Shown here: positions 11,601 through 23,600 of the stretch, piece by piece
Position numbering within the stretch: the first letter of the stretch is position 1
Layout: each line of letters begins with the position of its first letter
DNA from: Congeria kusceri
Lineage: Eukaryota; Mollusca; Bivalvia; Myida; Dreissenidae
Direction of reading: 5' to 3'
NCBI GenBank assembly: GCA_027627225.1
Contig: CM051025.1
Span: 69,528,069-69,592,068 of the forward strand
DNA length: 64,000 nt
Notes under the pieces: generated by a model
Told to the model about the DNA's origin: nothing
Database searches by the model: none
The model's input: only the letters and a program-made list of their open reading frames with translations
Position numbers and translations under genes: made by a program

Positions 11601-14600
11601 GGCCCTCAGGGCCCTCTTGTTTAAATATTTGATACCATAATGTAGAAGGTCTGCCAAGGATTTTAGCAGTAATTTACTATCCGTGTGTATACAAATGCAT
11701 ATAGCAGCAGTTTTGCAGAGAAGGAGCGCAATGGTAATATAAATGTACTGACTTGTGTGAACAGATCAAGTCTTATACTAGTAGTAAGTGATTTCTGACA
11801 AAGACTGACTAGCTATATTTACTAATTTAAAATTAATAAACATACACTTAACATACTTGATTAAATTGCCTGTGCAGTGTGGGACGACACTACACACATG
11901 CGTTAAGCCCTGGTTTCCCATGACACGCCTCGTATAAAGAATGTTTGTTGAGGGCCTTATGTAGTATGTATGTGATCTCCAGTAATGCCGTACTCTGGTT
12001 ACAGGTTGCTCACTTTGATGAATGGAAGCAGGGTGAGAACCCCTTGAGCCGGTTGTGTCACACGTGTAGAACGGTGAAACCTCTCCGCTCAAAACATTGC
12101 AAAGTGTGCAACCGGTGTGTGAAAGTATTCGATCATCATTGTCCCTACATCTACAACTGTGTGGGCGTAAATAACAGGTAAGCGTCTTACTGATTTCTGT
12201 AAGCTTATAGCATTAAGGTTAAGCTAATAACAATGGAAGTATATGGATTAAAAACCTGGCTTGGAGCATGGAGAGGCATAATTTGGAAAATGGTTATGTA
12301 AGCTTTATACACTGCAGATCCGTTATATCGTGATTCACAGGGTCCATGTATCGCGATTGCAACATAGCCAGATATAGCCGGATCGCGATATAACTTGTCA
12401 GGTCATTCATGTACATACACATGTATACACTAGCATATTTTAACCATCTCAAAACATAAACCTACATGTAATTAACTCACATTTTTCATTGTTGTTACAT
12501 CCACAATGTGTTATATCCCTATGTAAACATATTCCATTTGTATATAAAAATATATAATTATTCCGTGTAATTAATTTCAAATTGTGTATAATAAATTCCA
12601 AATCCGAAACGCCTAGCAATATTTTACTGTTCCCATGACGTAAACACAAATTCTATTTACAATTAAACTGTACATGTATTTCGTGTAAAATGCTTTGTTC
12701 TGCTAGAAAAGCGTGCAAAAATTATGCTGACATGTACAACGTCACGTCATCCACATGGAAAGCGTGGTTGTATTGATTGCCGTATAAAAACTTTGTTGCG
12801 CAGAGAACATTGAGATCTTTACTTTTGTATAAAAGTTTTGTAGTGCATAGCAGCAGAATTGGGTATCTACACTTATATAGCGAACGATGTGCAGTTAGTA
12901 TTTCCTCTTAAACAAAAAAAAAACAGTTACGCCATATCAATAACGTTATTGTCGTTTAGATAGGTCAGTATCAGACCTTTTTCTACTGCTCTCAACGGTC
13001 TGATAGTCGGTCCCATTCCCAATGCCAAAAATGCCAATTCGGATCCAAAAATTCCCAATTGTAAAAAATCTGGATTTTTTTCGAAAACGAAAGTGAAAAG
13101 ATAATTTTTCAGTACTTTACAGCCGATTTTTTCACACTGGCTTTACATTTGGATATCCTCAAATTTTATCGTTGACATTGTTTACAAGGGGAGAACACTC
13201 TAATAGCTGTGTAATAAAATGGGTAACACAAAGTAAAACGATTTGTTTGTCCTCTATCATGATGAAATTTAACATGAACTATGGGCAAATATTTTGTTAT
13301 TTACACAAGTGGATGTGTAAGTTAATGGAAGGATTTAAATATAAGGAGGTCAAGATTTCTTTTCAAGTTATAACATATTTTCGCGACCTTCGTAGTGTAG
13401 GCACTGCACATACTTATAGGAAATGAGACATGCATATAATTACAAACTCTTGGTTGCATAGCTTGCTTAGGTATTTATCACAATTAAGAGTTAAATTAAA
13501 ATTATTAGTGTTGTTTAATTCTTATTTATTGATTTAAAGCTGTAAATTTCTTCATTATACTTACGATTAGCGATACAAATTTTTCCCAATTTTGAAAATT
13601 TTACTTTGTGAATTTCCCAATTTAACCAAGGTACTTTTTCCCAAAAAGGTCAGCAAAAGGCCTGGTATTAAACATGACATACGGTTACTGTATACACCCT
13701 CCACGTGGATGGCGTGTAATTCAGCTGCTAATTTAAGCGACAGCAGTGAAAGGACGTTGTCATGGGTGGCACACGCTATGTAAGCTGATGACGTCAAACT
13801 GGTACACTTTGATGTTGAGCGGATCTGGTTATTGTTTGTCGAACTACAAAAGTGTGAATGAAAGAGCAGCGATGTTGGTTGAAAATCTGGATTTAAGTAT
13901 GAACGTCGTGTAATAGTCAAATATTGAAGTACATGAAAAAAATCGAAATCCACGGCCGATTCACAGTATATTGGATATCGCGCAATAATTGAGCCCGATA
14001 TAATGGATCTGCAGTGTATCTTCTATGCATGAATATTGTCAGTGTATCCTAACTTTGCACTAATTTTAAGTGTCAGTTTGGAATGAAATAGTCTTGCTTA
14101 TTATTTACTTTTGTCTACTCTAAAAATATACATGTACCTGGGAAGTTTTATATACAGAGCCTGGTCACTATGAACATTCATAAAAAATATTTCAATTCAG
14201 TATGTGAAGTAGTTATTTTATCATTAAAAAAGTGTTTTTTGTTGTAATAAATTCATGACTATTACATTACAAATTTATCAAAAATGTGTAAAGTAGTATT
14301 ATGTTAGATATCTATTAAAGTTTGATTAAATTTAAAAAAAATTAACATGACCTTTTGGGGGGAAAAAACCTTCACATTTTTTAACCATTACACCATTTTT
14401 TGACAAACAGTTTTTCTCTCATGTACCATTGTGCTGCTTGCCATCAGGAAATTATGCCGAATTTCCCAGCCAATCAATCCTTGTATTCCACTTGCACATG
14501 TTTATAGGTCGTTGTAGCTTCAAACTGTTGTGTACATGACATTTTAAATAAAATTATTCTTATACAAAGTTAGTTAAGACTTGTATGCAGTAAGGCACAA

Positions 14601-17600
14601 TATATTTGCCTTTCCTTTGCTGACTCTTGTATAATGACAGTGTTTTTTTAGGGCCATTCCCCTGCTTAAAAAGTATATATTTTCTCCCCATATTTACATA
14701 TTTCCCGTCTGATGTATAGCTCGACTATTCGATGAATAGGGTGAGCTTTCCTACTACCCCCGGCGTCAGCGTCCGCGTCTGAATTTTGTTAAAGGTTTTA
14801 ATCAAAAGTCTTGTAACTAAAAAAACTGTCAGGGGCAACATTCCCCATAACTCTGTAACTTGTAACTACCCTTTGTCATCAACTCCAGTATCAAGGGCAC
14901 CATTCCGTATAACTCTGTTTTGTATTTGGACAGATTTATGCCCCTTTTTCACTTAGATTTTCTGGTTAAAGTTTATATTCAAAAGTTTTTTAACTTCAAA
15001 ACTACATAAGTTATTCACTTGAAACTTGGAACTAACCTTTGTCATCAACTCCAGTATCAAGGGCAAAATTCCCCATAACTCTGTTTTGTATTTGACAGAG
15101 CTATGCCCCTTTTTCACATAGATTTTCTGGTTAAAGTTTATATTCAAAAGTTTTGTAACTTCAATACTACGAAAGTTATTCACTTGAAACTTGGAATATA
15201 CCATTGTCATCAACTCCAGTATCAGGGTCAACATTCCCCATAACTCTATTTTGTATTTTGATGGAGTTATGTCCCTTTTTCACATAGATTTTATGTCTAA
15301 AGTTTATATTCAAAAGTTTGGTAACTTCAAAACTACATTAGTTATTCACTTGAAACTAACCTTTGTCATCAACTCCAGTATCAAGGGCACCATTCCATAT
15401 AACTCTGTTTTGTATTTTGACAGATTTGTGCCCCTTTTTCACTTAGATTTTCTGGTTAAAGTTTATATTCAAAAGTTTTTTTAACTTCAAAACTACATAA
15501 GTTATTCACTTGAAACTTGGAACTAACCTTTGTCATCAACTCCAGTATCAAGGGCAAAATTCCCCATAACTCTGTTTTGTATTTGACAGAGCTATGCCCC
15601 TTTTTCACATAGATTTTCTGGTTAAAGTTTATATTCAAAAGTTTTGTAACTTCAATACTACAAAAGCTATTCACTTGAAACTTGAAATATACCTTTGTCA
15701 TCAACTCCAGTATCAGGGTCAACATTTCCCATAATTCTATTTTGTATTTTGATGGAGTTATGTTCCTTTTTCACATATATTTTATGTCAAAAGTTTATAT
15801 TCAAAAGTTGTGTAACTTCAAAACTACATAAGTTATTCACTTTAAACTTGGCACTAACCTTTATCATCAACTCTAGTACCAGGGGCAACATTACCCATAA
15901 CTCTAGTTTGTAGTTTGACAGAGTTATGCCCCCTTGTCACTTTGATTTTCTGTTTAAAGTTTATATTCAAAAGTTTGGTAACTTCAAAACTACATTAGTT
16001 ATTCACTTGAAACTTGGAACTAACCTTTGTCATCAACTCTGGTATCAAGGGCAATGCCTATAACTCTGTTTTGTATTTTGACAGAGTTATGCCCCATTTT
16101 CACATAGATTTTCTGGTTAAAGTTTATATTCAAAAGTTGTGTTACTTCAATACTACAAAAGCTACTCACTTGAAACTTGGAATATACCTTTGTCATAAAC
16201 TCCAGTATCAGGGTGAACACCCCCTTAACTCTATTTTGTATTTTGACAGAGTTATCCCCCTTTTTTACATAGATTTTCTGCTTAAAGTTTATATTCAAAA
16301 GTTGTATAACTTCAAAACTACATTAGTTATTCACTTGAAACTTGGCACTAACCTTTGTCATCAACTCCAGTATCAGGGTCAACATTACCCATAACTATGT
16401 TTTGTATTTTGACAGATTTAAGTCCCTTTTTCACATAGATTTTCTGGTTAAAGTTTATATTCAAAAGTTTCGTAACTTCAAAGCTACATAAGTTATTCAC
16501 ATGAAACTTGGAACTAACCTTTGTGATCAACTCTAGTATCAGGGGCAACATTACCCATAACTCTGTTTTGTGTTTTTACAGAGTTGGCCCACATTTTACA
16601 TAGACTTTGTTAAAGTTTTAAATATTTATGCCCCTTCCACTCTCCAAAATATGTACCAACTGAAATATTTCGAATAGTCGAGCACGCTGTCCTGTGACAG
16701 CTCTTGTTTGTTTATGAAACTTGTATAGTTTTGGAAACTAATGTACATGTACACAACAGTTTAATACTTAGATATCACCTTGTTCATGTACTTCGAACTC
16801 TGAATTCACAGCATAGTTTTAGGTTTACATTATTATCTGTGTGCTATACTGTTCCTTGCCCTCTGCATGTTTTAAAGCACATGTATAGCCCTAGTAACTG
16901 CTGAGTTATGGCCCTTGAATCATCTAAAATTTGCCTCTTTAGCCGACGGCCGTTTCTGCTCTCTATATCCAACAGTTTTATCTTCACTGAACTTGATTTA
17001 AAGATTGCATTTGAACTAGAGGAGGCGTAACTGTTTTACAAACAGCTCTTGTTATCCTGGGTTTAGTTTGTTGACTTTGTACAAGATTCCACATGTTTAT
17101 TGACGAACATTTACATGTATATTAGAACAGTCAGCATTCTGAATTAACAAGATTCTAACACGGAAATTTATACATTTATAATACTAAATTTGTAATGTAT
17201 GCATGCATAAGGGTCAGTGTCAAATTGATTTTTTCTGAGTTATATATATATATATATATATTCCATGTTTAATATACAGTCGACTCCCAATGCCTCGAAC
17301 TTGCTTGTCTCGAATTTCTCATGGCTCGAAGTTTCTTTGAGGAACCAATATTTTATTGCTATACATTCATTTAAATTTCTGTCGTTTGGCTTGAACTCAC
17401 AAGGGTTGAATTTTCTGATGGCTCAAAGTGTTTGTCAAGGTCCCAGTTACAGTTTTTGCACATTGTTTGGCTCGAACAGGCTTGAGCCACACCAAGTTGC
17501 TAATAAATCAGATGCGCTTGAAAAGCGCCAAGTGTTGAGTAAACGCAGTAATTGATTTCACATTTTTTACAAACTTTAAATAAAAAGCATTAATAAAATA

Positions 17601-20600
17601 TATATAAATATATATAATAACTATTTAAACATATGAGTACTCTTCAATTGGAAATTTAAAATAAGGCAGACGGATTACCGGCCATGCATGTAAAAGTAAA
17701 TCTTCTCTAACTCCGTTAAGCTCGAAGTTTCGATGGCTCGAGGATTTCTGGCGGGTCCCCATGACTTCAAGACATTGGGGGTGGACTGTATATCTCACGT
17801 GTACGATGTATCATTAGTTGCACAAATAATTCGGCTTATTCATAGCTTTTATAACATTGCTCTATTGTATACTGCATGAAGACAATTTATCAGTATATCA
17901 GTGGACTTAATCAATATAAAAATAATATTTTAAACAAGATATCTTTGAAAATACATCTATCAAAATATTGATATTATGAACATGGTTAAACTGTTGACAT
18001 TATTAAAAAAATTATATTTATCCTGTAACCACAGGTAACTGACTGTCTGTCCATTGTCTGTCTAGTGTCACAAATGTGGTTTGGATAAATATTTTACCCA
18101 TTCATAGATTCTCAAAGTACCTCACACAAATGTTCAGTTGTGCAAACAAAGATTTTTAGAATCAGCTGACACTGTAGTAGTTATTATTTTTATTAGCTAC
18201 AATGTGGATGTTTTATTTATACTAGCATATTCACTGCTAAAAAAGCGAACATTTTTGTCTGAAATTTCCACTTTTACTATCATCTATACATTATCAGCAT
18301 AGTTACTTTTTTGTGTCTGCCAATTTTCTCTTGTTTTTTGCATGTAGCCCAACATTTGTGTCCACAGTTTATCTTTCTTTTTCTTTCTAAATTGCGTTAT
18401 TAACCTGCACTATTTATATCGTAGTATGGAAAAAGTCTGTGATGACCAGAAATGACCAGAAGCTGAAAATACATTGTAGAACTGAACATTAACTATATAT
18501 TTTTGTTGTTTTGGTGTCTTTTTAAGCAAAACAAACTTTTTTTTGTAAAGTGCATGCAATGGTTATGGTCTTTTCCTAAGCTTTTGTACATGTAAGCATT
18601 AGAGACGCCTCTCTATATACAGCAAGTCTGTACAAAGTATTAATGGGTCCCCCTGTTGTGTTTCTGTTGCTGTAAATTCTGAGCAGTGCATGATGAACAG
18701 CTTGTGTTAGCATCCGTTATCCTTTGTGTGTTAAACCTTATCAATCAAGACAGTCTTCAGAATTGTACTTACATGTATGTATGGAATAAAATAAGAATGT
18801 TAAACAGGAATTAACTATTGAAATAAATATGAGGCACATTGTGGAAAAACCGGACTTAATGCATGTTCGTAAAGTGTCGTCCCGGATTAGCCTGTGCAGT
18901 CCGCACAGGCTAATTCAGGACAGCACTTTCTGCCTACAGTGGATTTATGTTTAGAAGAGACTTCTTGAAACAGAAAATACCATTAAAGCGGAAAGTGCAG
19001 TCCGCACAGACTAATTCGGGACGACACTTTACGCACATGCATTAAGTCCGGTTTCCCACGACGTGCCTCATATTTTGTTGACGGTTGTACAAGTATTCTG
19101 GGCATTACAGTGCTAATTGATTGCCAAGTTTTGAATTCCAATACATAATAGATAGATTTCATATCTGTATTCTATAATTTGGTTGTGAATAGCACATTAT
19201 GCATTTCTGAAGATTGATTATAAAGAAAAATATTTAAAAATAAAGGATCCCAGTAAACAAATATTGTCATGTATAAAACTTATCTAATTGTAATCACCAC
19301 ACATGCTGCATTTCTTATTGCGAGCCTAATATGCAGTGTTGTTTTGGTCTCATTGTAGGCACTGGTTTTTGTCGTTCATACTGATCACGCTGGTCAACAT
19401 ATATATCACCGACTTTTTCTGCTACTACCGTGTCCATTTGTTTGGCTGGGATTGGCTCACAATTATTGGTGCAATTGAGGTCACCGTTTTAACAATTGCC
19501 GTGACTGGTCTCTCTTCTATGATGGTAAGACAAGCTTTTGTTTTTAATGAGATCTGTTTTGGTTGATTTCTTGAGATCTAACTGCATTATATTCTGGAAT
19601 TAACAGGAACTTGGTTTTTAAGATTGATGATGGTCTTTAAAAATGTTCTTGTAGCTTTCAAGTTTTAAATGGCTCAAGAAATTAAGAATTTGAAGACATG
19701 AAAAGTATGTTTTTGTTGATACATACATGTATAAAAATGCTGTGAGGCTGGGAGTCAATCAAAACAGATCTCATTTTTTTCAAACACACGTTAGATAGCT
19801 AACATTAGATAGTTAAGGTTGATTAGATAGCCAAGGTTGTTCATTTTCTGGTTTGTTCCTAATCACAGGAGTTTGTTTTCAGAGTTTCGTTTGTAATATT
19901 TTGTTATACGGTAATGGTCAATGGGGCCATATCCATCTACATGAGCCTGACCACCATCAGAGTGCTGGAGGAGAACTGGAACATTGTCTACATCTTCTAC
20001 ATGGGCGTCATGCTGTTCTTTGAAGGAGTCTCTGGTTACATCACCGCATCTATGGTATGTTATAAGACAGTGATTGTGATAGTGATTGTGCATATTTGTA
20101 AGCAAGTTATAAGCTGAATCAGGAATTGTTAAGGATCACAACTTAGTAATCAAACGGATCACAATACACATGATTGTTTCATCAAAATAAATAGAAAGCA
20201 TTTTGTTCCCTTTAATTCCTTCGTTATTGAGGCATTTGTTAACAACTAAGCATGTACAGGATTTAAAACCACTCAGCTAATAATCAATGGTGTGGAAAAG
20301 ACATAAATAATTGTGTGCATAATTCTCTGTTTTCCTGGCAATATTTTTTCACAACCATTGTGTGTCATTTTACATGTTAATTTATATAGTAATTTAATTT
20401 TCTGCAACAAAAATTACATGTACATGAATGCGTCAACTTAAAAAGCTGATTACTTTGGAAGCCCCATTACCGTGTATTTACCTGCTTCTATCTGTAGGCG
20501 TACCTGGCCATCACGAATCTCACCACAAACGAGTCGCTGAACTGGAAGCGGTACAAGCACATGAAGGACAAGGAGGGGAAGTTCAAGAACCCATTCAATA

Positions 20601-23600
20601 GCGGCATCAGGATCAACCTCCTCGAGTTCTTCTACATTGTCCCCCTGCCTAAAGATCTCTTAGAGAAAGATGATGATAATGAGACAATGTAATCCTTAGG
20701 ATGACATTTTGATTTGTGATTGTAGTATTCGTAGCTAACTAGATAGCCGTTGCCTGTGATTTACATGTACTAGTCATTACGTAGACATCACTATATTAAT
20801 GTATAGTATACGCATTTTCAGTCAAATGAAATAATTATATAGCAACATGGAGTCTTGGAATGGTATTCATAGAAATTACTTCTTTGAAAATGTTTTTTAT
20901 GCCCCCGGCATTTTGATGCTGGAGGCATATAGTGATTGTCCTGTCTGTCCGTACTTCCGTCCGTTCGTGACAAGGTTAAGTAGATTTTGCCGTTTCGTCG
21001 ACCACCAACACTGCTTACTACAAAACTTGCATACACAGTTGTTGCTTATGACTATTCCCTATCCACCCATATCACCCAACATCACTTTGACCTTGACCTA
21101 ATTTGCACTTGGAATAATTCAAAATGGGCTGTTTCTTGGTTTACTAGATTTTACTGTTTTGTCTAGCACCAACACAGCTTGCTACAACACTTAGATACTT
21201 ACACATTTGTTGCTTATGACCATCCCCAATCCATCCATATCACCCAACCTCTCTTTGACCTTTACCTTGACCTAATTTGAATTTGAAATTTTGAAATTTA
21301 AAAGTGCTATTTCTTGGTTAAGTAGATTTTACCGTTTCATCTTGCACCAACATCGCTCACTACAACACTTGGATATTTACACAGTTGTTCCTTATGACCA
21401 TTCCCAAGCCACCCATATCACCCAACCGTACATTGACCTTGACCTAATTTGGACTTAGAATAATTCAAAAGGGCTGTCCAGCACTAACCGGGGGCATGTG
21501 TGTTTATCGAACAAAGTGTCTTATAGATCTTGTCATTGACTCTTTTTCCATGAGGAATTGGAGCATTAGGAGCTAAATTACAGAATGTAAAGTGATCTGT
21601 TAATTTGGAAAATCAATTAAGCTGTTAGAAGAATACCATCACAAGATCAGTGTATGTGTTTGAGTGTTGAGATGTTTAGCTATTATGAAAGATCTAAAAA
21701 AGTAAACAGCCTTGTGAATACTGGTGCAAGATGATTTAAATTGCTGCAATTGGTAATAAAGTTGTTCTCCACCTTTCAAAAAGTTCACATCATAGTCTAG
21801 ACATTGAAAGACAGCACCTTTTATGTCATTCTTTTCAACTCTATTAATGTTATTGGGGACTACTGAAATAGTAAATTACAGATATTATTTTACTTTCAAT
21901 CTTCCTTTTTGGCACAGCATTTTGACATTGCTGTATTACAGATGTCAGTGGATGCCGGTAGTTATTCCAAATACCATATCAAATATTAAGTAAATAACCT
22001 GGAGACAGTCTCAGAAAGTACAAATAGTTGTGGTTGTGAGGAAAAACATGCTATAGTCTTTCAAGAATTATCAGAAAAGTACAATGTTATTAGCAATGTT
22101 TATGAAGATCTTTTTTTACAATTTCTGATATTGTTACAGTAATGTATGATAGCAGCAGTGACCTTGTTAGTTAATTAAAATTCTTTTGCAGGTGCTGCCT
22201 ATACTATAAATAGAACTTATTTAAATTAATTAACAATTTCATGAACATGTGCTTAGTTATTAAACAATGAAAGCTGCTTGTTAACAGATTATTGCCAAGG
22301 TTCAAAAATGGTAAATTTTCATGAAAGCTGTGGTATAAGTGATGACGAATATGTAAGATCAATCATTTAACTTACCTGCTAATTATAAGTCTAAATTCAG
22401 GTATCTTGAAGAGACGGTGAATGCTTATGTTTGTGTTGATATTTGGAGATAAATGAAGATGTAATTCCATGGATGTTGAGCCAGATATAGATCTGTTTAC
22501 AGGCAGCTTGAAGTGGGGTCAAAGCATGTGTTTGTGTTGGTTGTTTCTTCCCTAGATCTATGGATTACCCTGTGCATGCATTAAGGAGAAAACATGGAGT
22601 ATCTAAGTGTTAAAGGGATATGGAATAATGAGATTAACATTTATAATACGATTGAGGCGCGTCATTGGAAAACCGGACTTAATGCATGTGCGTAAAGTGT
22701 TGTCCCGGATTAGGTCTACACAGGAGAATCCGGGATTACACTTTCCGCTTTTATGGTATTTTCTGTTTTAAGGAAGTCTCTTCTAAACATAAATCCACTG
22801 TAGGCGGAAAGTGCTGTCCTGGATTAGCCTGTGCGGACTGCACAGGCTAATCCGGGACGACACTTGACGCACATGCATTAAGCCCAGTTTTCCCACGACG
22901 TGCCTCAGTTGTAGCTACCTGTTATGCACCTATCAATATTTTTCCCCAGGGGGGGAGCGGCGGTCAATACCAGGGGAATTAGACTAATTCCATTTTTTGG
23001 GGTCTAATTCCCCACCCTAGAGCCAACCATTTTTGTCTGAATCCCCACAGTGGGAGATGCCATATTTAAGTTGAGTGAAAAATCGGGCATCTAAATTTTC
23101 AAATTTTATCAGGATCTAAAATCAGACCAAAGTCTTATTTCCCGCGACCCGGAATCATTTGGCGTGTCGAATTCCCGCCTGTCAGGTATAACTTTCAGTC
23201 TTAAGTCCCGTATATGCCCGCCGCTCCTCCCCTGGGGGAAAATATTGATAGGTGCATTAATCCCTATTCTAATGTATGTTGAAACATGCAATATAAGATT
23301 CATTTGAAATGCAGCTGTTCCTTTTAAAGTAATAATTTTCAATACAAAAATAGAGTCATCTAGAAATAACAATATTACAATTATTTTTTTTAGCATAACA
23401 CAGTTTGAGTTTTTTTATATTTAACAATTACACTGATTTAAATCATGCTGTGTAATATAAAATATAATCAAAATAGCACATAATAGACATAATGGAAACG
23501 TTTTTTGCAACTTTGAATTTTAGAAAAAACTAAAAAAAGTTCATTCATTAACAAATAAAATCTTTTTTTAAGAGTCAATGTCTGGGAACAGTAGCTGTTG

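Noticed and set aside
13567..13953. 128-codon minus-strand frame inside the Tigger-like element
   Set aside because: There is no DDE or DNA-binding motif that I can recognise, and it begins within mirrored low-complexity tracts. Not supported as a transposase.
14953..16551. Series of overlapping frames of 67-126 codons repeating [16 protein letters not shown] peptides
   Set aside because: They are translations of the ~155-bp tandem units on both strands, because the unit length is near a multiple of three in places; not a gene family.
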